64,000 nt of DNA from Pedobacter sp. BS3. GTDB taxonomy: Bacteria > Bacteroidota > Bacteroidia > Sphingobacteriales > Sphingobacteriaceae. The stretch is taken from NCBI RefSeq assembly GCF_008274585.1, contig NZ_VTRT01000001.1:992001-1056000 (forward strand), given 5' to 3'. Numbering within the stretch: the first letter of the stretch is position 1; the number at the start of each line of letters is the position of its first letter. Shown here in pieces: positions 19,230 to 29,226 of the stretch. The position numbers were made by a program, and so were the translations under genes. A model generated the notes under the pieces. It was not told where the DNA came from. It worked only from the letters and a program-made list of their open reading frames with translations, and did not search any database.

Positions 19230-20027
19230 TTACGTAGCGGCAGGAATATCCTTCCAGTTTTCACCGCGTTTTATGCGCAATAGCTGGGTTTCGGTAACTT
19301 TAAATTGCTTGGATAACGACCGCAGCGATTTGCCCTGTGCAATTTTCTTCTTGATCAGCATTACCCTTGTAGGCGTTAATTTATATACTTTTGAGTTTTC
19401 CGGCCGGCGCCCGGGGCGGTTCTTTTTATCGGCTATTACAGCAGGGCTGTTTTGCTGATGGGCCGAACTTTCTGCCTGTGTAACCCATTGCAGGTTGTCT
19501 ACATGATTATTCAGCTTATTAAAATCGTGGTGAATAACCAGGTTATGCTCGGGCGAAGGCTTTTCTAAAAAATATTCTGCCACCAGGCGATGTACCAGCA
19601 AACCTACATTAATGGTTCGCTTGCGCTCATCTGCTTTATAGGCTTTGTAATATTTTTTGGTTGCAGTTTCCAACTGCTTTTTATCGGCTTCCAGTTGTTT
19701 GGTAAGCTTATCAGTTGGCGTTTTTTGCTTTGAAACAGCTTTTTCTGTTAAAGCCAGTTGCTTTTTCTGTTTAGCAATTTCAGCTTTTAACCCGGCCAGG
19801 TATTCCTGGGTTTCTGCATCGCGGGCCCTGAACAGTTTAAGACGTATAATTTTATAGCCTCCTTGTCTTGAGCCTTCTAAAAGTCGCTCCTTGGCTATTT
19901 TTGTAGAACTTTTAACCCGCCCATAATTTGAAATTTCAATATTCTTCTCATTAGTGCAGTCTAAATCAAACTTAACCGGTTTCCATATCTCACCGGCAAA
20001 CTGTTGTATTCCTGTTCCGTTTTTCAT
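19230..20027 (-). CDS. NUMOD4-HNH endonuclease-like protein with coiled-coil insert and C-terminal helix-turn-helix
   Basis: 265 residues. NUMOD4-type DNA-binding motif at about 12-50 (EIWKPV...IEISNYGRVKS), a Lys/Glu-rich coiled coil at about 72-130, an HNH_3-type nuclease core at about 140-185 (VHRLVAEYF...VIHHDFNKLNNHVDNLQWVT), and a helix-turn-helix at about 220-258 (SLRSLSKQFKVTETQLLRIKRG). This is the domain set of free-standing homing-type nucleases. The coiled coil between NUMOD4 and HNH is unusual. It stands alone on the minus strand with no intron or phage gene beside it. Candidate roles: selfish endonuclease, or a domesticated DNA-binding nuclease. Confidence 0.8.
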   Translation of the reverse strand: MKNGTGIQQFAGEIWKPVKFDLDCTNEKNIEISNYGRVKSSTKIAKERLLEGSRQGGYKIIRLKLFRARDAETQEYLAGLKAEIAKQKKQLALTEKAVSKQKTPTDKLTKQLEADKKQLETATKKYYKAYKADERKRTINVGLLVHRLVAEYFLEKPSPEHNLVIHHDFNKLNNHVDNLQWVTQAESSAHQQNSPAVIADKKNRPGRRPENSKVYKLTPTRVMLIKKKIAQGKSLRSLSKQFKVTETQLLRIKRGENWKDIPAAT

Positions 20028-20149
20028 TTTACAATCCAGAATATGCGCTATTCTGCTGCGCTTATAAGTTGATATATTCTTACATTTAAAGGTAGTATCA
20101 GCTTTTAACGAATAAAGATAAAGGATAGTACAATATAATCGCCAAAAAA

Positions 20150-22624
20150 TTAATTCACAATTTTATTTTTATTTTTTTTGCTTCCCTGGTAAGCGGCAAA
20201 GCCCAAACCTGCTATTAACAGGATGGATGCGGCCAGTGAAATGTTCTCACCGGCGTAATAAGATGCCGGTTCAAACTTAAATTCCAGCTTGTGATTTCCT
20301 CCCGGTAATACAGCTGCCCGCAGGATATAGTTGGCCCGCAGGTGCGGAATTTTTTCGCCGTCCACATAAGCGTTCCAGCCTTTATCATACCATATTTCGG
20401 CAAAAACAGCCAGCGCATCATGCCCTGAAGAGTATTCATACGTTAAATGGTCGGGGCGATAATCTGTCAGCGTTATCTTATCGCTGGGAGAGAAAGCCAG
20501 TTTGTGGGCATCAATAATAGATTTAAAGCTTTTGTCCACAATAGCTTCTTTTTTAGGGTTAAAGCTGTTGATGCCTGCCATCTCTTCGTCGGCATTATTT
20601 ACATAATTAATATTTTCAACAAACCATGCGTTGCCGCACGTTGTGCTGCGGTTTTCGATACGCTGCGATTGCCCGTTTTTATCACTGGTAATAACGTATT
20701 TGGTGTTCAGCATATCCAGTACATCTTCGTTAATGGAATTATTGAATTGCTTATCAATAACTTCCTGGAAGCGTTTTAGCTTGGCTGCATGATATCCGCC
20801 AACGGTTTTGTGGAAATAAGAAGCTGTTGCGCTTGAAAATGTAGGTATGGTGAGATCCAGTACACGGTAATCCAAACTTTGGTCGCGTAAAATCAACTGG
20901 TCAACCTCGCGGGGCTGAAACTGCCGGTTTAGTTCCGATGAATCAACAAAGTTGTTATTATTCAGATACCGACGGTCAACAGTCCACATATCCACCAGGA
21001 TTAATGCTCCGATAACCAGGAATGCCGTTTGCAGCTTCAGCTTTTGTTTCATGAACGCCCAGAGGCAGGCAGCTCCTAATGCTATAAATATCAGTGACCG
21101 GAAGGCGTCCATACGGGCCATGCTGATCCTGTCCTGAACCAATGCGTTTGAAATGGCGTCGGCAAAGCCACGGTCGCCGCCTGTGGCCTGCATTAGCTGT
21201 TGTACAAACTGCTCGTTTCCGGCTGGTTTAAAGCTGAAAAACAGTGAAGGTAATAACAGTATAATGAGTGCAATACCACCGGTAATATAAAATGAGTACT
21301 GCAACTGCTTTTGTAGTTTTTTGGGTTCCGGTTTGTTGAAAGCTATTTCAGAAACAGCCATTACAGCCAATACCGGCACCAGGAAGTCGGCAATAACCAG
21401 GGCGGATTCTACGGCCCTGAATTTATTGTATAGCGGGAAGTAATTGAAGAACAGATCTGAAATGAGCGGGAAATTCTTACCGAACGAAAGGAACAAGCTT
21501 AATAGCGAGGCGGCAAGTATCCACCATTTTATCCGGCTTTTAACCACAAATAAACCCAGCACAAATAAGAAACATACAATGGCACCGAAATAATAAGGGC
21601 CGGAGGTAAATGGTTTATCGCCCCAATAGGTCGGCATTTGTTTAGCGAATCCGGCCGCTTGTTCTGCGGTAGCGCCTTTGGTTTGTAAAAGCTTAGCAAC
21701 GGCCGAATTTTCATCTAAAGCTTGCGACGATGATGAGCCACCATAAGCGTTGGGAACTAAAAACGTGATGCTTTCGCCTACGCCCTGACTCCAGGCATAA
21801 GCATATTCTTTATCTAAACCGTTTTTAGGCTCTGATTTATCAACCGTAAGGTTTGATTTGCCGCGAATGGAATGCTGGCCGTATTCGTAAGTGGTCCACA
21901 ATAACCCGGCATTTACACCAACAGCAACCATAACGGCAATGGCCAGGCTTCCTACAGATTTCAGAAAATCGGCTGTAACCTTCGCTTTAATGGCATGATA
22001 TAATTCTATCCCGATAAGGATAAGCAGGGCAATAAACAGGTAATACGTCATCTGAATATGGTTCGCCCTGATTTCCAATGCCAGGAACAACGCTGTTAAA
22101 GCGGCACCGGTAAGGCGTTTACCTTGCAACGTGAGCAGAATGCCAGCCAGCAGTGGTGCAAAAAAGGCAATGGCCATGGCTTTATTGCTGTGTCCGGCTT
22201 CAATAATAATAAAGTTATAGGATGAAAAAGCTACGGCAATGGCTCCTGCGGCAGCAAGCCATGGATTGATGCGCAATACGCAAAATAACAGGTAAGCACC
22301 TAACAGGTATATCAGGACAGTATCAACCGGAGTTGGAAAAACGGTCTTAAAGAATGAAATAATATATGTGGTAACGTTTTTAGGGAATTGTACCCAGATC
22401 TGGTAAGCAGGCATTCCACCAAACATGGCGTTTGTCCACAGGGGCCCTTTTCCGTCTTTAGCCTTAAAATCCATAATCTCCTTTTGCATAGCCTGAGCCT
22501 GCAATACATCATTCTGGTATAAGGATTTCCCCTGTAAAGCCGGGCTGAAATATACAAAGCAAAGTGCTATGAAAATGCCGGTAATAATGAGGTGAACGCC
22601 ATTCCGCTGAAACCAGTTATTCAT
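20150..22624 (-). CDS. YfhO-family multi-spanning membrane protein
   Basis: 824 residues, about 14 hydrophobic segments over residues 10-560 and a last one near 795-815, with a soluble C-terminal domain between (about 570-790). N-terminal GKSLYQNDVLQAQAMQKEI and the GGMPAYQIW region match YfhO-family proteins, which share a fold with GT-C glycosyltransferases and are linked to cell-surface glycosylation or teichoic-acid modification in Gram-positives. The C-terminal FAEIWYDKGWNAYVDGEKIPHLRANYILRA motif is also family-typical. A TAnnTTTG promoter element lies 22 bp upstream of the ATG. Transcribed alone. Confidence 0.88.
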   Translation of the reverse strand: MNNWFQRNGVHLIITGIFIALCFVYFSPALQGKSLYQNDVLQAQAMQKEIMDFKAKDGKGPLWTNAMFGGMPAYQIWVQFPKNVTTYIISFFKTVFPTPVDTVLIYLLGAYLLFCVLRINPWLAAAGAIAVAFSSYNFIIIEAGHSNKAMAIAFFAPLLAGILLTLQGKRLTGAALTALFLALEIRANHIQMTYYLFIALLILIGIELYHAIKAKVTADFLKSVGSLAIAVMVAVGVNAGLLWTTYEYGQHSIRGKSNLTVDKSEPKNGLDKEYAYAWSQGVGESITFLVPNAYGGSSSSQALDENSAVAKLLQTKGATAEQAAGFAKQMPTYWGDKPFTSGPYYFGAIVCFLFVLGLFVVKSRIKWWILAASLLSLFLSFGKNFPLISDLFFNYFPLYNKFRAVESALVIADFLVPVLAVMAVSEIAFNKPEPKKLQKQLQYSFYITGGIALIILLLPSLFFSFKPAGNEQFVQQLMQATGGDRGFADAISNALVQDRISMARMDAFRSLIFIALGAACLWAFMKQKLKLQTAFLVIGALILVDMWTVDRRYLNNNNFVDSSELNRQFQPREVDQLILRDQSLDYRVLDLTIPTFSSATASYFHKTVGGYHAAKLKRFQEVIDKQFNNSINEDVLDMLNTKYVITSDKNGQSQRIENRSTTCGNAWFVENINYVNNADEEMAGINSFNPKKEAIVDKSFKSIIDAHKLAFSPSDKITLTDYRPDHLTYEYSSGHDALAVFAEIWYDKGWNAYVDGEKIPHLRANYILRAAVLPGGNHKLEFKFEPASYYAGENISLAASILLIAGLGFAAYQGSKKNKNKIVN

Positions 22625-22980
22625 TGATTAATAGTTTAATGTGGCCAAAAATAGAAAAATTGAAGTGTAATGATACTATATTTATTCTTATCTTTAGCTA
22701 TAGCAATAAAAATGTTATAACTGCTAAAAGCCTTTTAGTAGCAATTTCTGAAATGCTGCAAAAGCAGGACAGTCAGCTGCAATACTTGAAGTATACCGTA
22801 AAGCGCTTATGAATATTAGCAATCGGCTGGAAAATTCGAATAACCGATTGGAGAAAATTGAAAGGGAGGATGGAAAAAATCAATGATACCCTGAAAGATT
22901 TTGTGGATATTTCGGTAAAACAGCTCGAAGATCAGCAAAAGCTTAATAAAGCTTTCTTTTCAGGAGCTAAAATATGTAAA
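22624..22980 (+). pseudogene. Decayed small coiled-coil protein gene
   Basis: On the plus strand, three fragments in two frames form one continuous-looking coiled coil. The first ends LQYLKYTVKRL-stop at 22812. The second (from ATG 22809, other frame) reads MNISNRLENSNNRLEKIER. The third (from ATG 22870, first frame again) reads MEKINDTLKDFVDISVKQL and ends GAKICK-stop at 22981. Heptad patterning is kept across the frame changes, which suggests frameshift decay. No family was recognised. Sequence from 22982 to 23100 holds nothing supported. Confidence 0.4.
22646..22653 (-). promoter_or_regulatory. -7 element of the YfhO gene
   Basis: TATTTTTG on the minus strand, a match to the Bacteroidota TAnnTTTG element, 22 bp upstream of the ATG. 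No good -33 TTTG was found. Confidence 0.5.
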
Positions 22981-23100
22981 TAGGTGGCCTGGATAAGCCT
23001 CATTTACCATAAAAGTACAGTCCAGTGCCGTAGCTATATAATGGCAAACGCCAGAATATAAGCATAAGCGGCACGTTGCGGCCGGTGAGACAATAACAAA

Positions 23101-23129
23101 AAGCAGAATTAATCAAATTAATTCTGCTT
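23101..23129 (-). terminator. Intrinsic terminator of the beta-helix gene
   Basis: Perfect 13-bp stem (AAGCAGAATTAAT, 3-nt loop), followed on the minus strand by TTTTTGTTATTG. It is 66 bp past the beta-helix stop. Confidence 0.8.
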
Positions 23130-23194
23130 GAAAGCGTTCTTACCCCAGCCCTCATTGGATTATTCTAAAAAGAGGACTTTCTGTTTCTGAATCA

Positions 23195-25258
23195 TTACCT
23201 GTTTATTATTACCTTAACCGCTTTTACAGTATTAGCCCGCTGAATTTTCGCAACGTATACACCTGCCGATAACGATGAAACATCCATTGTGGCCATATCT
23301 CCTGCCAGGTTTGTTTTTACAGAAAGGCGCTTGCCTCCGGCATTATATAATGCTACCTTTTGTAATTGTTGAGCCTTTATAGTGTATGTTGCAGCTACCG
23401 GGTTTGGGTAACATACTATTTCATTTTCCAGGGCTAATGGAATGACTTTGATATCCGAGTAACTGGATGCACCATCATAATCTTTCTGGCGTAAGCGGTA
23501 ATAATTGTTACCTGTATTAGGTGCATGGTCTGTATAAGCGTAAGTAAGAGAAACATTACTTGTTCCGTTTATACCTTTTGAAAGTACAAATGTCAGGGTT
23601 CTCCATTGCCGCAGGTCATTGCTGCGTTCAATGTAGAAACCGGCATTATTGCTTTCGCTGGCAGTATGCCAGGCCAGATTTACGGCATTGTCCTGTAGTG
23701 AAGCTGTAAATGTTACTAAACTTACAGGCAAAGGGTCAATTACCAAAGCGCCCATAGTGCTTTTGTCAGAGCGGCTGTTACCGTTCATGTCGGAAGCAAT
23801 CAAATTTTCTAACGGTGGACTAAATGTATTGCCCAGGGCAGTTAAGGAACTGGCGGACATACCGTAGGTAAGCGCCGGATTATCTTCTCCTACCGGTAGA
23901 AGTAAGATGTTTAACATCGTAGCAGCATCAAAAGTTGCACTGGCAATAATGTTGCCATCCGCATCATAAACTTTATCTCCAATTATTGTTGATGAGGTTG
24001 TAGCCACACTACCTTCAATTTGTCCGTGCGAACCGGTATTGCCGGCGACAATGGTATTATACAGGTTCAGGATATTTGTTCCGTTGGTGGTTACATTAAT
24101 ACCACTACCTGCTACGCTGGCAGAACCTACTGCTCCCGAATTATTAACAATAGTAGAGCTGATAACATCCAGTTTAGCCGAACCATACAGTTGAATACCT
24201 CCGCCTGCACCCGTGCCACCTGCCTTATTACCATACACGGTACAGTTAACCATAACACCTTGTGATTGCTCACGCCCATAATATCCCGCCGCGGCACTAT
24301 TGGCTCCAAATATCCCGGTAACGTTATTGGCAATGGTAACATTATACATATAGGTATAAGAAGTACGGGTTGTATTGATGGCATATATGCCGCCACCTAC
24401 ACCACCAATACGGTTTTCGCTGATCGTAGAATTGTACAAGTAGATGGTAGAACCATCATTCCACATACCGCCGCCATTAGAGGATGCTCTTGTTGCACTA
24501 TTCTTACTAATGCTGCTGTTTTTAATGGTTACGATCGCCTGATTGGTTACATACATGCCAGCCGCATGGTTATTGGTAGTGTTTTCAATAATCTGGCAGT
24601 TGTCTATAGAAACCCTTGCGTTACCGATGATCATACCACCACCATGAGCACGGCTAAAAGCAGTTCCATTGATGGTTACCGTACCGGAGCCTCCAGCTTC
24701 GCCTTCGCGTATGGTAAGCCCTTGCAGCGATACCTGTTTCCCTTCTTCCATAACGGCACTCACTGTAACAACATGTCGTGCTTTTGCGGTACCAAGGTTT
24801 CCGTTCAGTATTGTTGGATTTGTTTCAGGATCAGGTTGTGCACCATCCTGAGCATTTGCCGGGTAACCACCAATCAATTGTACGTTAGTGCGAATCTCAA
24901 ATGTATAATCCTTTAATTCGCTTGCCGTACCATTGGTAATAACACTGGCCGGTCTATAAGTGCCCGCGGCAATATGAATAACATCGCCGCTGTTGGCTAT
25001 TTGCAAGGCATTGTCCAGCGTGGTTGCCTGGTCCCATGATGAGCCATCGGCTGTAGCCGATCCATCTTCTTTTACATACAAATGCCGGTCAGGCGAAAGA
25101 TCAAACAATACGCCTGCGGCTTGCGAGACATTTAAAGAAATAATTGCAATAGTACAGGTTAAACAGATTAATGTAAGCCACCTTTTTAAATTATTGAATA
25201 GCGGATATAAAGTGTGACAGCCACTGCTGCCATAACCTTTAGTAGAAAAAGTATACAT
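23195..25258 (-). CDS. Secreted right-handed beta-helix protein with type IX secretion sorting domain
   Basis: 687 residues. Hydrophobic export segment at about 29-48. The ADGSSWDQATTLDNALQIANSGDVIHIAAGTYRP block (residues about 70-105) is the usual opening of pectate-lyase-like parallel beta-helices, and repeats such as IKNSSISKNSA, LYNSTISENRI and MYNVTIANNV continue to about 420. An Fn3-like segment (NLAWHTASESNNAGFYIERS) and a type A sorting domain follow, with YPNPVAATYTIK and the terminal GVYVAKI...VKVIINR. It is likely exported and cleaved or attached by the type IX system. Adhesin or polysaccharide-binding/lyase function cannot be told apart. Monocistronic, with a terminator downstream. 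Confidence 0.85.
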   Translation of the reverse strand: MYTFSTKGYGSSGCHTLYPLFNNLKRWLTLICLTCTIAIISLNVSQAAGVLFDLSPDRHLYVKEDGSATADGSSWDQATTLDNALQIANSGDVIHIAAGTYRPASVITNGTASELKDYTFEIRTNVQLIGGYPANAQDGAQPDPETNPTILNGNLGTAKARHVVTVSAVMEEGKQVSLQGLTIREGEAGGSGTVTINGTAFSRAHGGGMIIGNARVSIDNCQIIENTTNNHAAGMYVTNQAIVTIKNSSISKNSATRASSNGGGMWNDGSTIYLYNSTISENRIGGVGGGIYAINTTRTSYTYMYNVTIANNVTGIFGANSAAAGYYGREQSQGVMVNCTVYGNKAGGTGAGGGIQLYGSAKLDVISSTIVNNSGAVGSASVAGSGINVTTNGTNILNLYNTIVAGNTGSHGQIEGSVATTSSTIIGDKVYDADGNIIASATFDAATMLNILLLPVGEDNPALTYGMSASSLTALGNTFSPPLENLIASDMNGNSRSDKSTMGALVIDPLPVSLVTFTASLQDNAVNLAWHTASESNNAGFYIERSNDLRQWRTLTFVLSKGINGTSNVSLTYAYTDHAPNTGNNYYRLRQKDYDGASSYSDIKVIPLALENEIVCYPNPVAATYTIKAQQLQKVALYNAGGKRLSVKTNLAGDMATMDVSSLSAGVYVAKIQRANTVKAVKVIINR

Positions 25259-25328
25259 TTGTTTTAAGTTTTAATGGTTTATTTATTCGACCAAAGCAAT
25301 GATTAATGAATCATGAGAACGTAATCTG

Positions 25329-25352
25329 TCGGGAGTGCAGCCACACTCCCGA
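25329..25352. terminator. Hairpin between PUL2 and the beta-helix gene
   Basis: TCGGGAGTG (25329-25337), loop CAGCCA, then CACTCCCGA (25344-25352), a perfect 9-bp stem. It lies about 180 bp past the end of the PafA-like gene and 70 bp before the beta-helix start. No strong T-run, so assignment as terminator is weak. Confidence 0.35.
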
Positions 25353-25529
25353 TGATTGTTATATATAGTAGCTATGTCATAGCTCCCCCTTTCTCTTTAA
25401 AAAGTAAATTCTAATTTTGAAGGGACTGCCTCTTAATATTTGTCATCCATAATATATGAGTTAGCCGTTCCCGATAATTGTTAACGTATATAGCCGGCGA
25501 CAATTGAAATGCCTGTTATGTGCTTGTTT

Positions 25530-27197
25530 TTAAAATAATGGTTTAAGCAATTCTTCTATCGGTTCACCGATACATCCGCCGGGAGCCTGGATATGCAGTA
25601 AAGCACTTATAGTTGGAGCAATATCCGTCATATACGTTTGCCGGGTGGTGCTTCCATGTTTTACTCCCCAGCCCATCCACAAACATGGAATATGGGAGTC
25701 GTATGGGTTCCAGCTTCCGTGTGTGGTTCCGGTTTTAGATTGTCCGCTGTACCATCCGGCTTTAAATACCAATTGTATAATTCCGCTTCGTTCCCGGTTA
25801 TAGCCGTTTATAATTCTCTCTTTAACAACAGCAGGGAGGTTTGCTGTTGCTACGCTATCCATATCAATAGCCCAGGCAATCCCTTCTTTTTGCTGAAAGA
25901 AATCAATACAATCTTTGCGTATAGCTTGTTCATCCAGATGCTGTTCTTTGATGAGTGTATTGTTCAAATGAACCTGATTGTTAATCAGGCTTAACACTAT
26001 ACGGGCTGGGCCGTACTTCTTTTGAAGCAAAGCGTTTATCTCGTTTAAAAATAAGGGGCTGTTCCAAAGTCCTCCGGGTAATTTATTATCTGCCAGGAAT
26101 ACCGGATTATGCGACCCGCCGTGGTCGGCTGTCAAGAATACCGTGTAATTTCCCTTGCCTACTTTCTCATCCAGGAAAGTAAAAAAGTCTGCAAAATTCC
26201 TGTCCAAACGTAAATAGGTGTCTTCTACCTCAACCGAGTTGATGCCAAACTGATGGCCGATATAATCTGTAGATGATAAGCTGACCGTTAAAAAGTCGGT
26301 GACTATGTTTTTTCCTAATAGTTCATTTTCAATAGCTGCTTTAGCCATGTTTAGCGTTAAGGTATTGCCGTACGGTGTTGAGCGGATGAGCCCTAACCCG
26401 TTTGCTTTTATTAGTTCCGATGTTTTTACAGGAAAAACGGGTGCCGCCGCTCCTTTAAATTTACCCTCATATTTGCTGTTATCTGTTGTGCTTTGTACAT
26501 ACGTATCAAGCGGATATAACGTATTCCAGTCCTGTTTTAGATAATTTTCTACCAGCTTCTCGGCATTGATCTTAGTTACCCATGATGGTAGCTGCTGCAT
26601 ATACCAGGTGCTGCTTATCCAGTTTCCGGTAGCATCGTCAAGCCAGTAAGCGGCATCGGCGGCATGCCCAGCAGGCAGGATGGCGGCACGATCTTTCAAT
26701 GCGATGCCAATAACCTTTGACCTGAAATTAGTTGCCAGCTTTAATTCATCGGTAATGGTGGAAACCAGCAGGTTTTTAGGCGACATTTTACCAGCCGGCG
26801 ATGAACTACCGACTGTTTGTACGGTACTATCACCGGCACAATACAGGGATTTACCGGTAGCCTCAATAATAAAATCATTGCCGGCCATGCCGTGTATCGC
26901 GGGTACCGAGCCTGTATAGACAGAACTATGTCCAATTGCTGTGTACGTAGGAATATAATTTACGGACGTGTTTTCACATGAGAACCCCTCGTTAAGCATT
27001 CGTTTAAAGCCGCCATCCCGGTAACGGTCATAATACCTGTACAAATAGTCCCAACGCATCTGGTCAACAACAATACCTATCACCAGCTTGGGCCTTTGTA
27101 ATGCCGGTTTGGATAAGGTGTTATGCTGGGCGAATACGGTTATTGAAATGAATAATAAGACTGGAAGTACCAGCCTGTAATATTTTATTTGAAGCAT
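25530..27197 (-). CDS. pafA: PafA-like alkaline phosphatase
   Basis: 555 residues with a Sec signal peptide (mature from about QHNTLSK). Alkaline phosphatase superfamily features of PafA: metal Asp45 in IGIVVDQMRWDY, nucleophile Thr86 in PTYTAIGHSSVYTG, the KDR pair in IALKDRAAILPAGH (phosphate-binding Lys/Arg), LTADHGG, and the zinc-binding His in TTHGSWNPYDSHIP. The Thr nucleophile and the K-x-R pair are as in Chryseobacterium PafA, a periplasmic phosphomonoesterase. It ends the PUL2 operon (11 bp after the glycosidase-NHL gene), so it can remove the phosphate exposed by the phosphodiester glycosidases upstream. No Pho-box-type element was looked for successfully, and regulation by phosphate is unknown. 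Confidence 0.92.
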   Translation of the reverse strand: MLQIKYYRLVLPVLLFISITVFAQHNTLSKPALQRPKLVIGIVVDQMRWDYLYRYYDRYRDGGFKRMLNEGFSCENTSVNYIPTYTAIGHSSVYTGSVPAIHGMAGNDFIIEATGKSLYCAGDSTVQTVGSSSPAGKMSPKNLLVSTITDELKLATNFRSKVIGIALKDRAAILPAGHAADAAYWLDDATGNWISSTWYMQQLPSWVTKINAEKLVENYLKQDWNTLYPLDTYVQSTTDNSKYEGKFKGAAAPVFPVKTSELIKANGLGLIRSTPYGNTLTLNMAKAAIENELLGKNIVTDFLTVSLSSTDYIGHQFGINSVEVEDTYLRLDRNFADFFTFLDEKVGKGNYTVFLTADHGGSHNPVFLADNKLPGGLWNSPLFLNEINALLQKKYGPARIVLSLINNQVHLNNTLIKEQHLDEQAIRKDCIDFFQQKEGIAWAIDMDSVATANLPAVVKERIINGYNRERSGIIQLVFKAGWYSGQSKTGTTHGSWNPYDSHIPCLWMGWGVKHGSTTRQTYMTDIAPTISALLHIQAPGGCIGEPIEELLKPLF

Positions 27198-27208
27198 AAA
27201 ATAGATAG

Positions 27209-29143
27209 TTAGTTAATGATTTTGACCAGACGGATCCTGTTATTAGCGTGATCTGCTACATAAATATTAGACGAGGCATCGATGGTGAGAGCAGTGGGCT
27301 GGTTAAATTTAGCCACCGTACTTGTTCCATTCTGATAGCCTGGAATGCTTCCGGCAAGAGTGCTCACCTGCCCTGAAGCTATTTTGCGTATACGCGAGCT
27401 GACCAAATCTGCTACATACACGTTTCCGGATGCGTCAACGGTAATGCCGTAAGGATCGGAAAATTTAGCTGAGCCTGTAGCCCCATCTGTAGTGCCGGAG
27501 GTTCCGTTACCGGCAAATGAGCTGACAACTCCAGCTGTAGTGATCTTCCTGATCCGCTGATTTAAGCGGTCGGCTACATAAATGTTGCCGGATGCGTCTA
27601 CTGCAACTCCCGAGGGGTTTTTAAATTGTGCGGCAGTGCCTGTGCCATTGGCATATCCTGCCGTACCGTTTCCGGCAATAGTTGTAACCACCCCGGCAGG
27701 TGTTACCTTACGGATACGATGACTGGTATTATCGGCTACAATAATATTCCCTGATGGGTCAATGGCTACATCCAACGGCTGCATAAACTTGGCAGCGCTT
27801 CCGGTTCCGTCTGCATATCCGGCTGTGCTGCCCGCCAGCGTGCTTACTATACCCGCAGGGGTGATCTTTCTGATCTTATAATTATCCCGGTCTGCCACAT
27901 ATACATTACCTGACGCATCTACAGCTACTTTCCACGGATTGTTAAACCTGGCCGAGCTGCCCGGGCCATCCGCGTAACCCGCAACACCAGTTCCGGCAAA
28001 GGTGCTGACTGTGCCTGATGAAGTTATCTTACGTATGACATGATTATTTTTATCTGCAATGTACATGTTACCGGATGCATCAACTGCCACACCTTCCGGA
28101 CTGTCGAAACGGGCGCTTGTATTACTTCCATTGAGTAAACCTGTTGTACCCGTTCCGGCATAGTTGCTGGCGATGACTTTACTGATGTAAACCAGCCAGG
28201 CATTGGCAACTGTACGTGCTGTGCCGTCTGAGGGTCGGTTTCTAACTTCCAGGATGCCTGTTCCCGGATTTCTTGTCATAAAGGTAGACGAGCCGCCGCC
28301 ATCCAGGTTAACGGCATTTTTTACATTAAAGGCCATGAAGATGCTGGATAGTTGCGCATAGTTCATTCCATTGGAATAAGAAGCACTTCTGCCATCTATC
28401 ACCACAAAATAAACGATGCCGTTATCATCATATCCTACCGATGTTCTTGGTTCAATGGCGGTATAAGGCTGCGACACAGCTACATGGTTGTGCACCAGTA
28501 ATACACCGCTGCCGGTGCTATTATATAACTGGGAGCTTAAAGCGGAATAACTGCTTTTGAGGTCGATGTAGGGAACGTAGTCTTCCGAAACGCCGAAAAA
28601 GCTGACTGCCTGTTGCGGTCTTACCGTGTTATCATCAAAGGTGTTTTTAATAACAACGCCATTTTTATGAACAATGCCCCTGGGCTCGCCTGTGCTGATA
28701 TTAAAAAAATCGCCATTAATTCCCGCAATTACTTTATGGGTAGCAGTATCTACTTTGGCTGCCTGATTGGGTACGGTTTGCCTGCTAAAGGCGGGAAGAT
28801 TAAACGGGGTAGCTACCTCCATAAATACCTTAGGCTCGTTCAGATTAACCTGAAGGATAAATAAATGCATGGCTTTGCCGGCTGTATCGGTGTAGCTGAT
28901 GTCTGTTTCTGTAACGCCGGGCGCTATGGTTATTTCATTATCTGAGATCACGCTTCCAATCAGGCTGGTGCTGTCAACTAGCTTTTGGGTTAAGCTGCAA
29001 TAAGACAGTGTTTTTGCAGGAGAGGGATGCCCTTGTGCAGGTCTTATCAGGATTTGCTCAACTGGTTTGGTACAGTAAATATGGACAGAGGCCAGGATTA
29101 ACAATACGGACAGTATTATCCTGCTGGTTTTAGAATATTTCAT
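27209..29143 (-). CDS. Phosphodiester glycosidase (NAGPA family) fused to NHL propeller
   Basis: 644 residues, exported (hydrophobic N-terminus with Cys at 24 in VHIYCTKP, possibly a lipobox-like anchor). Residues about 75-325 are a NAGPA-type domain (PF09992): AGINGDFFN, EPRTSVGYDDNGIVYFVVIDGR and VNLDGGGSSTFM. Residues about 340-644 are six NHL repeats (VAVDASGN(I/V)YVADR..N.(R/K)IRKIT). The NAGPA family removes an alpha-linked sugar from a phosphodiester (the mammalian uncovering enzyme) and is known in bacteria for phosphodiester-linked glycans. The propeller matches the neighbouring gene blade by blade, so this gene looks like a fusion of its two neighbours' domains. Confidence 0.9.
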   Translation of the reverse strand: MKYSKTSRIILSVLLILASVHIYCTKPVEQILIRPAQGHPSPAKTLSYCSLTQKLVDSTSLIGSVISDNEITIAPGVTETDISYTDTAGKAMHLFILQVNLNEPKVFMEVATPFNLPAFSRQTVPNQAAKVDTATHKVIAGINGDFFNISTGEPRGIVHKNGVVIKNTFDDNTVRPQQAVSFFGVSEDYVPYIDLKSSYSALSSQLYNSTGSGVLLVHNHVAVSQPYTAIEPRTSVGYDDNGIVYFVVIDGRSASYSNGMNYAQLSSIFMAFNVKNAVNLDGGGSSTFMTRNPGTGILEVRNRPSDGTARTVANAWLVYISKVIASNYAGTGTTGLLNGSNTSARFDSPEGVAVDASGNMYIADKNNHVIRKITSSGTVSTFAGTGVAGYADGPGSSARFNNPWKVAVDASGNVYVADRDNYKIRKITPAGIVSTLAGSTAGYADGTGSAAKFMQPLDVAIDPSGNIIVADNTSHRIRKVTPAGVVTTIAGNGTAGYANGTGTAAQFKNPSGVAVDASGNIYVADRLNQRIRKITTAGVVSSFAGNGTSGTTDGATGSAKFSDPYGITVDASGNVYVADLVSSRIRKIASGQVSTLAGSIPGYQNGTSTVAKFNQPTALTIDASSNIYVADHANNRIRLVKIIN

Positions 29144-29226
29144 CTGTTTATCTTTTTAATGTTTGTCAGGTAGAAGATGTCTCCTACGTTTAGGATCAAA
29201 CGCAGGAGACTTTCGTAGTGCCAGGT

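Noticed and set aside
24266-24916. 216-codon plus-strand frame over the beta-helix gene
   Set aside because: It is antisense to a clear repeat protein, and its regular composition is a by-product of the beta-helix repeats.
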